From assembly GCA_026388275.1 (NCBI GenBank), contig JAPLKB010000009.1:1-64000 (forward strand): 64,000 nt of DNA, in the 5' to 3' direction. A program made the translations under genes and the position numbers. How positions within the stretch are numbered: position 1 is the first letter of the stretch; each line of letters starts with the position of its first letter. The notes under the pieces were generated by a model. The model ran no database searches and had not been told where the DNA came from. It saw only the letters and a list, made by a program, of their open reading frames with translations. Source of the stretch: Pseudomonadota bacterium (GTDB lineage: Bacteria > Desulfobacterota > Syntrophorhabdia > Syntrophorhabdales > Syntrophorhabdaceae). Below are positions 44,072-53,485 of the stretch, in pieces.

Positions 44072-46741
44072 ATGGATTTGTATGCCCCGACAAAAGAAAA
44101 AACTTTTCACATGGATTTGCCATCCTTATTTGAGTTGTATACTGATGAGCCGATAAAAAACATAGCTGTACTCTTTACGGATTTGGTCGGTTCAACAGAT
44201 TATTTTAAAAAATACGGAGACAAAGCCGGCAGGACAATGTTGCAGGATCACTACGAAATTGCTACGCCTATAATCAATGAATATGGCGGTAAACTAATTA
44301 AGGCTTTAGGCGATTCTGTAATGGCTTCTTTTATCAGTCCCATAGAGGCATTTAAATCGGCAATAAAAATGCAGCAGCAATTCTACATTTACAATAATGG
44401 GAAAAACGAGCAGGATAAGGTACATGTGAGAATAGGCATACATTATGGGAATGTAATTGTAGAAGAAAAAGACATTTACGGGGATGTTGTGAATGTTGCT
44501 TCGAAGCTGACAAATATGTCTAATGGTGGTCAGATTTATATATCACAGGAAGTGTATGAACTTACTAAACACATACCCTTAGTCCACTTTGAATTAATAA
44601 CCGGCAGTAATAAAATGAACATGCCAACCGGCCTGATTGCCTATAAGGTTGTCTGGGATAATGATGTTGAGCTTAACCCTGTAATCGATACAATGTTATT
44701 TTTGAAGCCACTATGGAAACTATGCGAAGATGATTTCAATGAGATATGGGATGGCTTACTTGAGGGGAAAGGCAGATTCTGGAAACAGGAGAAAAAAGAA
44801 GAACAGTTCCTTGCAGATAAATCCATCTTATTAACCATGAAAGAAAGCTCGTTTGCTTATATCGTAGCGGAAAGAATATTGCAATTCTTAAAAGAAATGT
44901 TTTTAGAAAAAAATAAAGACACTTTTATCCCTGTTCAAATAATTATCGATGCCAGTTCTTTTTTGTCAAAAGATAAAATAAAAGATCAAGCTATAGGTGG
45001 CAATTGGGAGGATATTAACCCCGGGGAAATTTATATTTCCTCTGATGCCTATGAGTTAATCAAAAAATATATTGATTTTTCAACAACTTCAATGCTGAAA
45101 GGACCTTCAAACCGGGTTTTTTACAAAGTTACTTCCAATGAGAAAGGACAGAAAGACCATTCCACTCTGTTTCTGTATAGACAAAAAATTGTACAGGGAG
45201 AATTTTTGCCATGTTATTATTGTGGAGGCAAAAGCCACCAGCCTGTCGATTGCCCTTCTAAGAAGCTGCCGGAAATTACTAACGCCCTGGAAGGCTTGGG
45301 GTATCTTTCTATTGAGGAAATAAACGAACTCTTTTTTAAATACCTCATTGCTGATGGGACTAATTTTGATATACCTATACGCAGCGACGATAAGTATTCG
45401 AGTAAATCTGTTATAATGGCACACCTTGGATTCTTCGAGCTCAAAAGGGTTTTTCAACTCCGGTTTTTCAGGACCATATGGGACACTACAAAGGAAGAAT
45501 GGAACAAGATAAAAGAAAGCAAGGGAGAGAGCGATGGGGGCATGGCATGGCTTGCCCAGGACTCCTTGCGCGTTTCGGACCTGAACAGGGCAGAATCAAT
45601 CCTCAATAAAGAACTGAAAAGTGATCCTGAAGATTATCGGATATATTGTGCGACAGGATATCTTCAAATGGAAAAAAATGATCTTCTGAAGGCGGAACGC
45701 TGTTTTAACAAAGCACTTCTTTATGCCGCCTCTAACGCGCAAAAAATATTTCTACTCCTTTTACTTTCACGTATCTATATATTTAATGGCGACTATGACG
45801 ATGCCCAAAAAAAGATTAATAATATCTTATTGCTGAACCCAGGTTGCAATGATGCTGTATACCTGGATGTTGTATTGAGATTTTATCAAAACAAAGAAAA
45901 GTCGGCCATTCAGAGACTTATAAAACTTATTCAATACAACAGGGTATACTTTATATATGCTTTAATTGATCCTGATCTTGCGCCTTACAGCGATATAATA
46001 AATCCTCAGTTGTCGGTACTCTATAATGCAGCAAGAGAGAATGCAAAATCTATTTTCCAGGCAGCAGAGGAAGAGATTAATAAATCAAAAAAAATGCTTG
46101 ATAAGCACGGAATTATGGAAACCCAATCGTTTTTGTTGAAAACAAAAAATATGCTTGAGTCAGACAGTTATTTCAGTTATATGGACATCATATTTTACAG
46201 CAATTCCATCATCACGATATGTAAAAACCACATAAAAGAGCGAAAGAAAGACCTTTCCGAACAGCTTTCTCAACTTAACGGCCGGATTGAACGGCATATG
46301 GTTTTTGTCAAACGCTACCATTACCCGCGACTTATAAATTCCTGCCGGAAGCAGTTAGCGCATGCCGGTAAGGAAATAGATCAGATCTTAAACAATATGA
46401 AATTTCTACCTGAGGAACAGTTTACTGAATTTGAAACATTTTCTGAAGAGCTTTCTGCAGAGTTAAACAATTTAGAGCTTAGTCTTAAAAGGCTCGATAT
46501 CATTCAGCAATTTCTAATTAATTTCTCCATATTTGTGAAGAAAAGCGCCGTTCTTCTCTCAATTGTTCTTTTGATAGGTATTTTTGCAGTTCCGGTCATT
46601 ATGCCTGCCATAACAAGAATTGATGCCACCGAGTCCAACAGCGTATGGTTTTATCAAAAAACATTTTTAATTATCGGCACTATCGTAAGTATAGGTATAT
46701 CGCTTCTCCTCACAATCAAGAAAATCATACGCGATGATTAG
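44072..46741 (+). CDS. Class III adenylate cyclase domain protein with CCHC zinc knuckle and C-terminal membrane helices
   Basis: 889 residues. Cyclase domain (about 28-190): metal-binding D37 (LFTDLVGST) and D81 (ALGDSVMASF), adenine-selecting K77 and D134 (KDIYGDVVNVASKL), so ATP is the likely substrate; the transition-state Arg is replaced by Lys 145. Residues about 285-360 look like a second, degenerate cyclase half (NPGEIYISSDAYELIKKY). A perfect CX2CX4HX4C zinc knuckle follows (C381, C384, H389, C394). Residues ~480-620 form TPR-like helices (LNRAESILNKELKSDPEDYR), then a coiled coil (660-820) and two membrane helices at the end. No nearby effector; tail overlaps the next gene by 17 bases. 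Confidence 0.88.
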   Translation: MDLYAPTKEKTFHMDLPSLFELYTDEPIKNIAVLFTDLVGSTDYFKKYGDKAGRTMLQDHYEIATPIINEYGGKLIKALGDSVMASFISPIEAFKSAIKMQQQFYIYNNGKNEQDKVHVRIGIHYGNVIVEEKDIYGDVVNVASKLTNMSNGGQIYISQEVYELTKHIPLVHFELITGSNKMNMPTGLIAYKVVWDNDVELNPVIDTMLFLKPLWKLCEDDFNEIWDGLLEGKGRFWKQEKKEEQFLADKSILLTMKESSFAYIVAERILQFLKEMFLEKNKDTFIPVQIIIDASSFLSKDKIKDQAIGGNWEDINPGEIYISSDAYELIKKYIDFSTTSMLKGPSNRVFYKVTSNEKGQKDHSTLFLYRQKIVQGEFLPCYYCGGKSHQPVDCPSKKLPEITNALEGLGYLSIEEINELFFKYLIADGTNFDIPIRSDDKYSSKSVIMAHLGFFELKRVFQLRFFRTIWDTTKEEWNKIKESKGESDGGMAWLAQDSLRVSDLNRAESILNKELKSDPEDYRIYCATGYLQMEKNDLLKAERCFNKALLYAASNAQKIFLLLLLSRIYIFNGDYDDAQKKINNILLLNPGCNDAVYLDVVLRFYQNKEKSAIQRLIKLIQYNRVYFIYALIDPDLAPYSDIINPQLSVLYNAARENAKSIFQAAEEEINKSKKMLDKHGIMETQSFLLKTKNMLESDSYFSYMDIIFYSNSIITICKNHIKERKKDLSEQLSQLNGRIERHMVFVKRYHYPRLINSCRKQLAHAGKEIDQILNNMKFLPEEQFTEFETFSEELSAELNNLELSLKRLDIIQQFLINFSIFVKKSAVLLSIVLLIGIFAVPVIMPAITRIDATESNSVWFYQKTFLIIGTIVSIGISLLLTIKKIIRDD

Positions 46742-47198
46742 TGTATACAAATTTAAATAGGGCCTGTATGGCCTTATGTGTTTTTCCAGGTTGTATAGGA
46801 GACCAGTCTCCTTTCATACCTTTAAGCAGGGTTTGGCCCTCAATGTCTAAAACTTTTGCTTGGCCCAGTTCATTGTTTTTGTCATCATAATCTATAGCCG
46901 GAATCACTCTGTACAGCATTTTTTCAGAATCTATATCGATAAGACAAAGAATATTATTAAAATCCTTGTAACCTTCCACCGCAAGACCTGCTTTTCCCCT
47001 TTGCTCAACGTAATGCCTGATTTCTTTCTTATTTTTAAAGAAAATAGACATCCATGCCGCGACTCTTTCGGGTATTGCCCGATAGCACTCTACTGAACTG
47101 TAAAAACCATCTTCGTCCTCTACCGGATCGTTTATGCTGTCTATATCACAGTAACAAACAATCTCTTTATCTTCATGCATCAGTTTCCAGTTCCACAT
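46725..47198 (-). CDS. Hypothetical protein
   Basis: 157 residues, acidic, no signal or membrane segment and no family I recognise (MWNWKLMHEDKEIVCYCDID; AIPERVAAWMSIFFKNKKEI; GQTLLKGMKGDWSPIQPG). The length, AGGAGG upstream and typical composition support a real gene. Convergent with the cyclase, overlapping its end. Confidence 0.7.
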   Translation of the reverse strand: MWNWKLMHEDKEIVCYCDIDSINDPVEDEDGFYSSVECYRAIPERVAAWMSIFFKNKKEIRHYVEQRGKAGLAVEGYKDFNNILCLIDIDSEKMLYRVIPAIDYDDKNNELGQAKVLDIEGQTLLKGMKGDWSPIQPGKTHKAIQALFKFVYTNHRV

Positions 47199-47441
47199 GG
47201 GTATATATCCTCCTGTTAATCACAGATATTTTTCTTAATGTATTCCGTGTGTAGTGTAGAGTATAGACATACTACAAACTCACGGAACTCGCTGGTTGTA
47301 TACCGACCGGTTGTTTATCAATCGATACCTTGCATATATAACCGCATTTTATTTGTGTTTCCATAAGATAAACAGAAAACACCCTTAAATACTGAAACAA
47401 TAAGTCAATAAAATTGACTATTTACATAGTAGCAAAAAGGT

Positions 47442-47477
47442 GAGCATAAAACAAATGTTTTATGCTCGGTGATTTTT
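47442..47477 (+). terminator. Terminator-like hairpin before the orphan VPLPA-CTERM fragment
   Basis: GAGCATAAAAC (47442-47452) pairs with GTTTTATGCTC (47457-47467) around a 4-base loop, followed by TTTTTT (47473-47478). It precedes a gene remnant rather than following a gene. The rest of 47199-47441 shows only a small inverted repeat AGTCAAT/ATTGACT near 47403-47419. Confidence 0.55.
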
Positions 47478-47512
47478 TCCACCTGCCTGTATGTAACATG
47501 TATTCCCATTAA

Positions 47513-47710
47513 TCAAAGTATCAGTTTAATTTTACAGCCACGGACAGCGCTACAGATATGACATTTGCGTTTCGTAATGATCCGTCCTATTATGCCCTTG
47601 ATGATGTATCCGTATCAGGCGCGTCGTCTGTGCCCCTTCCTTCCTCATTGTTTCTTTTTGCCCCTGGTCTTGCCGGTCTTGTGGCAATAAGGAGAAGATT
47701 CACAAAGTAA
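47513..47710 (+). pseudogene. Orphan C-terminal end of a VPLPA-CTERM protein
   Basis: A frame without start codon reads FTATDSATDMTFAFRNDPSY then YALDDVSVSG and ends in VPLPSSLFLFAPGLAGLVAI with RRR. This is the last part of a choice-of-anchor surface protein with a VPLPA sorting tail; TAA 47510-47512 stands just upstream and no 5' part exists nearby. It is a deletion remnant, the second sorting tail in the window. Confidence 0.8.
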
Positions 47711-47730
47711 TCATAAATAATCAATTACCA

Positions 47731-47760
47731 AGGCAGGGTCAATTCGACCATGCCTTTTTT
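47731..47760 (+). terminator. Intrinsic terminator after the VPLPA-CTERM remnant
   Basis: AGGCA-GGTC and GACC-TGCCT arms with one mismatch (47731-47755), followed by a U-run (47756-47760). It would have ended the now truncated gene. Confidence 0.7.
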
Positions 47761-47805
47761 ATTAACAAAAGATTCATTTTTCTTAAAAATTTATTTAGAA
47801 ATCTC

Positions 47806-47834
47806 TTGACATAATTTTTGCGATTTATTAAGTA
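47806..47834 (+). promoter_or_regulatory. Candidate promoter of the NuoEFG-Nfn operon
   Basis: TTGACA at 47806-47811 with a 17-base spacer leads to TAAGTA (47829-47834), a poor -10 match; other AT-rich hexamers nearby give suboptimal spacing. The -35 is clear, the -10 is not. Confidence 0.4.
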
Positions 47835-47862
47835 TTGTAAAAGAAGAAAAAGGGGGTTTATT

Positions 47863-47922
47863 ATGATAAAAGGTAAAGAAGCCTTTTTATCAAGCGTACT
47901 CCCTTGCAAAGAAACAGGTTAA
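47863..47922 (+). CDS. Short ORF in the leader of the electron-transfer operon (19 aa)
   Basis: ATG 47863 follows a strong AAGGGGG at the right distance and encodes MIKGKEAFLSSVLPCKETG before TAA. It lies between the promoter and the NuoE-like gene. No family. It could be a leader peptide or a chance ORF; no terminator-antiterminator pair is visible around it. A CACGC/GCGTG hairpin follows before the next gene. Confidence 0.3.
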   Translation: MIKGKEAFLSSVLPCKETG

Positions 47923-47999
47923 TTTAATCGGATCAGTAAACAACAATTTATTGGTTCTAATGCTTTCACGCTGGCGCGTGATCTACAAGGGGAGAATTT

Positions 48000-48449
48000 A
48001 TGCCTGAAAAGATTGAATTCATTTTTGAAAAGTATGAACGAAAGCCGGATCAGCTTATACCGATTCTTCAGGATGTCCAGAAACATTATGGTTATGTGGC
48101 ACCTGAATCGGTAAAAATGATTTCCAGACACCTCCGCATTACAGAAAACCAGATTTTTGGTGTGTCCTCTTTTTATGCACAGTTTCGATTCAATCCGCCC
48201 GGCAGACACTCAATAAAGGTTTGTCTCGGGACTGCCTGCCACGTAAGAGGTGGTGCTACCTTGCTTGACATGCTGGAACGTGAACTGGGCGTAGGCTGCG
48301 GTGAAACTACCCCGGATAAACGTTTTGACCTGGAGCGGGTTGCCTGTTTAGGATGCTGCGCATTATCTCCTGTGGTTCAAGTTGATGCTGATATTTACAG
48401 CAGAATGACCGTAAACAAATTATCGGAGCTATTAAAACAATATGAATAA
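48000..48449 (+). CDS. NuoE-like [2Fe-2S] subunit of a soluble NADH-linked complex
   Basis: 149 residues, thioredoxin-like [2Fe-2S] ferredoxin family with cysteines in VCLGTACHVRGG and ACLGCCALSP (four ligands present). N-terminal helical bundle (ILQDVQKHYGYVAPESV). Homologous to NuoE/HydC-type subunits that accept electrons next to FMN. AAGGGGAG before ATG 48000. First of five overlapping genes; overlaps the next by 8 bases. Confidence 0.93.
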   Translation: MPEKIEFIFEKYERKPDQLIPILQDVQKHYGYVAPESVKMISRHLRITENQIFGVSSFYAQFRFNPPGRHSIKVCLGTACHVRGGATLLDMLERELGVGCGETTPDKRFDLERVACLGCCALSPVVQVDADIYSRMTVNKLSELLKQYE

Positions 48450-50322
48450 ATTAAAATTGAAAATTAAATCGGCAAAAAAGAAATGGGAAGAATTGCGGAA
48501 CAATAAAGTACCGCTTATATACGTTGGCGCCGCATCATGTGGAAGGGCTGCCGGGGCTCTTGAACTGATCTCGGAAATTGAGAGGTTCCTAAAGAATAAC
48601 AATTTGAAGGCAAGGATAATACAGGTTGGATGCATAGGCCCCTGTTATCTTGAGCCCCTTGTTGATATCAAGATGCCGGAACAGCCTCGGGTGAGCTACT
48701 CAAATATGACCCCCAAGCTGCTTACCAACGTATTAAAATCGCATCTTGTTGATGGAGTGCCCTTTGCTAAAGCTGCAATAGGTCATTTTGGAGACAATAG
48801 CTTCCACAATATACCTCCTTTCTATGAACTGCCCATGTTAAAACCGCAGGTAAGGGTAGTTCTCAGAAATTGCGGACTCATTGATCCTGAAGATATTGAC
48901 CAGTACCTTGCAACTGACGGATATCAGGCCATTGTGAAAGCCCTCCAGATGACGCCGGAGGATGTCATAGGCGTTGTACGGCAGGCAGGTATGCGCGGCA
49001 GAGGAGGGGCAGGTTTCCCGACTTTCAGGAAATGGACTGTCTGCAGGGGTGCGCCAGGTGAGCAAAAATATCTGATTTGTAATGCAGACGAGGGAGATCC
49101 CGGTGCTTTCATGAACAGATCGCTCATTGAGTCAGACCCCCATGCGGTGCTCGAAGGAATGCTCATTGCAGGATATGCCATAGGTGCGAGCAAGGGCATT
49201 GTCTACATAAGGGCTGAATATCCCCTTGCGATCGAGCGTTTGAAAACCGCCATAAAACAGATGAAAGAAAATAATTTGCTGGGCAGTAATATACTCGGCT
49301 CTAAATTCGGTTTTGATATTAAGATCAAGGAAGGTGCAGGAGCCTTTGTGTGCGGCGAAGAAACGGCATTAATTGCATCCATTGAAGGCAAACGTGGAAT
49401 GCCGCGTTCACGCCCGCCATTTCCTGCCATAGCAGGACTTTTCGGATGCCCGACCATAATTAATAATGTTGAAACCATGGGAACACTCCCGAATGTCCTC
49501 CGAAACGGAGCAGAATGGTATAACAGGTTCGGCAAGGAAGGGAATAGGGGAACCAAGACGTTTTCTCTTGTGGGCAAGGTACGCAGGCCCGGCCTTATCG
49601 AGGTGCAGCTCGGCACAACGCTCAGGGAGATCATCTTCGACATAGGCGGTGGGGTGCAAAAAACCTTCAAGGCAATCCAGACAGGCGGGCCGTCCGGAGG
49701 ATGTCTTTCGGAAGAATTTCTCGACCTTCCTGTAGATTATGAATCGCTGGCTTCTGCCGGCTCCATCATGGGTTCAGGTGGCCTTATTATCATGGATGAT
49801 GATACTTGTATCGTTGATGTGGCAAAATATTTCCTTGATTTTACCCAGAAAGAGTCCTGCGGCAAATGTGTCCCTTGCCGTGTGGGAACCCGCCATATGG
49901 TTGAGATACTGGAGCGCATAACGCATGGTGAAGGCATGCCGGAAGATCTGATGACGCTTCGGACGCTGGGTGATACGATAAAGAAAGGTGCTCTTTGCGG
50001 TTTGGGTCAGACTGCCCCGAACCCTGTCCTTACAACGCTTCGTTACTTTAGAAATGAGTATCTTGAGCACATAAAGGATGGACGTTGCAGGGCAGTTGTC
50101 TGTAAAGATCTCATTGAATACAGGGTTATCAAGGAAAAATGCACTGGTTGCCAGTCCTGTGTAAGAGCTTGCCCAACAGGGGCAATATCAGGACCAAGGT
50201 CTGAGCCTCATAACCTCGATGCAACGAAATGTATTAAGTGCCGTTCATGCTACGAAGTATGCAGATTTGAGGCAATCGCCGGTGATGCAATCGTTATCAG
50301 GACTGCGGAGAAAAAATCATGA
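48442..50322 (+). CDS. NuoF/HydB-like FMN and NADH-binding subunit
   Basis: 626 residues. N-terminal thioredoxin-like [2Fe-2S] region (1-110; GAASCGRAAGA; VGCIGPCYLEP), then the NuoF core with FMN/NADH sites GRGGAGFPTFRKW and CGEETALIASIEGKRG, the [4Fe-4S] motif ESCGKCVPCRVGT, and a C-terminal 2[4Fe-4S] ferredoxin (CTGCQSCVRACPTGA; CIKCRSCYEVCRFEA). This is the HndC/HydB architecture of bifurcating hydrogenases and formate dehydrogenases. Translationally coupled on both sides. Confidence 0.93.
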   Translation: MNKLKLKIKSAKKKWEELRNNKVPLIYVGAASCGRAAGALELISEIERFLKNNNLKARIIQVGCIGPCYLEPLVDIKMPEQPRVSYSNMTPKLLTNVLKSHLVDGVPFAKAAIGHFGDNSFHNIPPFYELPMLKPQVRVVLRNCGLIDPEDIDQYLATDGYQAIVKALQMTPEDVIGVVRQAGMRGRGGAGFPTFRKWTVCRGAPGEQKYLICNADEGDPGAFMNRSLIESDPHAVLEGMLIAGYAIGASKGIVYIRAEYPLAIERLKTAIKQMKENNLLGSNILGSKFGFDIKIKEGAGAFVCGEETALIASIEGKRGMPRSRPPFPAIAGLFGCPTIINNVETMGTLPNVLRNGAEWYNRFGKEGNRGTKTFSLVGKVRRPGLIEVQLGTTLREIIFDIGGGVQKTFKAIQTGGPSGGCLSEEFLDLPVDYESLASAGSIMGSGGLIIMDDDTCIVDVAKYFLDFTQKESCGKCVPCRVGTRHMVEILERITHGEGMPEDLMTLRTLGDTIKKGALCGLGQTAPNPVLTTLRYFRNEYLEHIKDGRCRAVVCKDLIEYRVIKEKCTGCQSCVRACPTGAISGPRSEPHNLDATKCIKCRSCYEVCRFEAIAGDAIVIRTAEKKS

Positions 50323-52631
50323 CAAAGGAAAAGACCATTCAAATTACAATTGATAACAGAAAGATAGCAATCCAACCAAACTTTACCGTGCTTCAGGCAG
50401 CCAGGATGAACAACATCTTTATCCCATCACTGTGTACGCTGGAGCATTTGCCGTCATACGGTGCCTGCCGGCTTTGTGTTGTTGAGGTAGATGGTTTAAG
50501 GGGCTTTCCTACTTCATGTACGACACCTGTAGAAGACGGCATGGTTATCCGGACGGATACTGCGGAAATAAGAAGTTTAAGGCAGGAGGTGCTTAAGCTT
50601 CTTTTGAGCGAACATCCTGCAAGCTGCCTCTTCTGCACAGAACAGGATGAATGCAAAGATTTTCAGGGCACAATCCGTAAAGTAGGTGTAACTACGGGCT
50701 GTCGTTACTGTCCCAATGACAACCGTTGCGAGCTTCAGCAGATTACCGAAAGTATAGGTTTGACTGAAACCTCTTATCCTGTTTATTACAGGGGTTTTAC
50801 TGTTGAGAAAAACGATCCTTTCTATGATCGCGATTACAACCTCTGCATACTCTGCGGACGTTGCGTGAGAGTCTGTAATAGCGTCCGCATGAACGGGACA
50901 TTGAGCTTCAAGCAGCGCGGGAGACTTACTACGATCGGCCCTGCCTTTGACCGGACACACCTCGAATCAGGATGTGAATTCTGCGGAGCCTGTGTAAGTG
51001 CATGTCCCACCGGTGCATTGAGCGTTAAGGTAAGCAAATGGTATGGAAAGCCTGACACACAGGTTGCTACTACATGCAATTACTGTGCTGTAGGCTGCAA
51101 GCTCCAACTCCAGGTGAAAAATAATGAGGTGATTGATGTTCTGCCTGACTATGATTCAGCGATAGATCATGGCCTTCTATGCGTAAAAGGGCGGTTTGCT
51201 GTTCCGGAATATGTTCATAGCCCGCTTCGCTATGGGGTACCGATGGAGATGACCCCTATGGGGTATAACGATATTTCATGGGATCAGGCAATTTCATCAG
51301 CAGCCGATAAACTGAAAGGGGTCAAACCCGAGGACTGTATGTTTCTCGTTTCACCTCAACTATCCAACGAAGACCTCTTTTTAGCACAAAAGTTCATCCG
51401 TAGCCTCACCGGTTCTGAAAACATTGCATCCTCACTTATGATAGAGCTCGGTGATGACCTTGACAATTTTCTGGACCTTGCCCTTGGGTCCGAATCTATA
51501 GATATTATTGAAGCTGCCCAGGGCATTCTTACTGTTGGATTCGATGCCCTTTACGGATATTCACCAATCGGCATAAACATTAAAAAGGCTGCACAAACAG
51601 GCGCCAGTCTCGCTGTCATAAACTCTGTTGATACAAATCTCGACCTCCTCAGTGAAGCGGCCTTCCAAACCGACGAAACACAATGGGTGAATATACTGGA
51701 ATTCTTAATCGCCGGCATCCCAAAAAGAAAGCAGGAGAAAGGCACCTCGGGTATGAATAAGGAATGGGGTAGTGATATAGAGAAAGTATCCAGGCATTTT
51801 GCCGCCTCATCCAAAAACGTTGTTGTTGTGGGGGAAGGGGTTATACATGCTCCTGGACGGGGTGCAATTTTGCAGACTCTCATCAAAATGAGAAACAAGT
51901 ATGGATGGAAAACAGTTGTTGCACACCCTTATACAAATCTCAAGGGTATGCTTGCCATGGGCGCTTTTCCGGGTGTTATGCCAGGCGAGGTGTTGAACAA
52001 TGCTGCTCAGGATAAGTCCGTAGACGTTAAAGTTGATCTTGCAAAAGTTGATTTAAAAAAGCGGAAAAAGGTGATTTACCTTATCGGTGAAACATCTGTT
52101 GATGCGCTGCCGGCATGTGATTTTCTCATTTACCAGAATGCGTTGCCTCTTCCATCTTCCCGACTTCCTGATCTGATTCTCCCGGTAAGCCTGTTCCCTG
52201 AATCCGAAGGCACACTTATCAACGGAGAAGGCAGGATTTTGTCTGTTAAAAAGGCAATAGAGCCATATATGGAATCAAGGCCTGACTGGTGGATATTTAA
52301 AAGTATTGCAGAGAAGATGGGTAAGAACGTTTCGAAGTATAAAGATGTACCATTGATTCAGAATGAGATTAAAAAATATGTGAAAGGCTTCCTGAACTTA
52401 AAAAAGAGACTTGAATTTGTCAAAATTATCATTAAAGGTTCAATTGTTGGTTCCGGAAAGGGTAAAGGAATTTCCACTACCCCAGCCAAAAGCAGCTACA
52501 GAGGCATATTGCTGGCAGATATTGTAGGTGGTATGAAAGTGATAGAAAGCGAAAGTTATGACCTTAGCTCGCAGGGCGAGCGAGAAAGGGGCGGAAAGCA
52601 GTCCCGGGAAACAGCAGGGAGGGCAAGATGA
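50319..52631 (+). CDS. NuoG/FdhA-like iron-sulfur and molybdopterin-fold subunit
   Basis: 770 residues. N-terminal [2Fe-2S] ferredoxin (CTLEHLPSYGACRLCVVE), His/Cys cluster (HPASCLFCTEQDEC), cysteine-rich GCRYCPNDNRCELQ, two [4Fe-4S] (CILCGRCVRVCN; CEFCGACVSACPTGA) and the molybdopterin-oxidoreductase Fe4S motif CNYCAVGC. The following molybdopterin-like domain lacks the Cys/Sec metal ligand expected of an active formate dehydrogenase and ends early, in a charged tail (SSQGERERGGKQSRETAG). No H-cluster cysteines either. It is probably an electron conduit, like NuoG, not a formate dehydrogenase or hydrogenase by itself. Confidence 0.88.
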   Translation: MTKEKTIQITIDNRKIAIQPNFTVLQAARMNNIFIPSLCTLEHLPSYGACRLCVVEVDGLRGFPTSCTTPVEDGMVIRTDTAEIRSLRQEVLKLLLSEHPASCLFCTEQDECKDFQGTIRKVGVTTGCRYCPNDNRCELQQITESIGLTETSYPVYYRGFTVEKNDPFYDRDYNLCILCGRCVRVCNSVRMNGTLSFKQRGRLTTIGPAFDRTHLESGCEFCGACVSACPTGALSVKVSKWYGKPDTQVATTCNYCAVGCKLQLQVKNNEVIDVLPDYDSAIDHGLLCVKGRFAVPEYVHSPLRYGVPMEMTPMGYNDISWDQAISSAADKLKGVKPEDCMFLVSPQLSNEDLFLAQKFIRSLTGSENIASSLMIELGDDLDNFLDLALGSESIDIIEAAQGILTVGFDALYGYSPIGINIKKAAQTGASLAVINSVDTNLDLLSEAAFQTDETQWVNILEFLIAGIPKRKQEKGTSGMNKEWGSDIEKVSRHFAASSKNVVVVGEGVIHAPGRGAILQTLIKMRNKYGWKTVVAHPYTNLKGMLAMGAFPGVMPGEVLNNAAQDKSVDVKVDLAKVDLKKRKKVIYLIGETSVDALPACDFLIYQNALPLPSSRLPDLILPVSLFPESEGTLINGEGRILSVKKAIEPYMESRPDWWIFKSIAEKMGKNVSKYKDVPLIQNEIKKYVKGFLNLKKRLEFVKIIIKGSIVGSGKGKGISTTPAKSSYRGILLADIVGGMKVIESESYDLSSQGERERGGKQSRETAGRAR

Positions 52632-53485
52632 ATAAAGTAATAGAGCGTAAGATGATCGTTCCGAATATGCATCTCCTTGTTATTGAGACGCCTGAAATAG
52701 CATCAAAGGTAAGGCCGGGTCAGTTTGTTATTGTACGTGCCAATGATGAGGGCGAGCGTATTCCACTCTCCGTAGCCGACTGGGACGTTGAAAAAGGTAC
52801 GATTACCATTGTCTTCATGGAGGTCGGTGCATCAACAGGAGCGCTTGCCTGCCTGAACGAGGGAGATAGTGTTGCCACATGTGTCGGCCCTCTGGGCAAT
52901 GAGACAGAAATCGGCAATTTTGGTACAGTCATGTGCATCGGTGGTTGCTATGGCATCGGGAGCATGTACCCTGTTGTGAAAGCGTTAAAAGAGGCAGGAA
53001 ATAAAATCATCACTGTCTTTGAGGCAAGGAGCAATTACCTGATATACTGGACTGACAGGTTTATCCCTTTATCAAACAGAATATTCAATATAACCCGTGA
53101 CGGCAGTCAGGGGTTTAAGGGTCATGTGAGCCGGCTGCCGGATGTCATCAACGGCCTTCTTGCCCCTCCTGATAGAATTATTGTAAACGGCTGCACATAT
53201 TTAATGGCTCATGTATCAGAGATTACGAAGGACCTCGGGATTAAAACGGTTGTAAATCTGAACCCAATTATGATTGACGGGACCGGTATGTGCGGTGTCT
53301 GTCGTGTAACAGTCAATGGTAAGATGAAATTTGCCTGTGTCGATGGCCCTGAATTTGACGGACATGAAGTGGATTGGAAGGAATTTCTTGCACGCAGAAA
53401 GGCATATCTTGAGGAAGAGGTGTTGTTTTTCAGACGAAGTGAACCAAAACCAATAATCCACAAGGGGGGTAAGTGCCAAGCATGA
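52628..53485 (+). CDS. NfnA-like FAD/[2Fe-2S] reductase subunit (SudB type)
   Basis: 285 residues: FAD-binding barrel (RPGQFVIVRANDEGERIPLSV), NAD(P)-binding GGCYGIGSMYPVVKAL, and a C-terminal [2Fe-2S] motif CGVCRVTVNGKMKFACVDGP with EFDGHEVDW. Family of ferredoxin:NADP+ reductase alpha/sulfide dehydrogenase/dihydroorotate-dehydrogenase electron-transfer subunits. Overlaps the NuoG-like gene by 4 bases and the next by 13. Confidence 0.92.
   Translation: MNKVIERKMIVPNMHLLVIETPEIASKVRPGQFVIVRANDEGERIPLSVADWDVEKGTITIVFMEVGASTGALACLNEGDSVATCVGPLGNETEIGNFGTVMCIGGCYGIGSMYPVVKALKEAGNKIITVFEARSNYLIYWTDRFIPLSNRIFNITRDGSQGFKGHVSRLPDVINGLLAPPDRIIVNGCTYLMAHVSEITKDLGIKTVVNLNPIMIDGTGMCGVCRVTVNGKMKFACVDGPEFDGHEVDWKEFLARRKAYLEEEVLFFRRSEPKPIIHKGGKCQA

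Noticed and set aside
50319-52631. Formate dehydrogenase catalytic subunit with Cys or Sec
   Set aside because: No Cys or in-frame TGA at the expected ligand position and no complete C-terminal domain.
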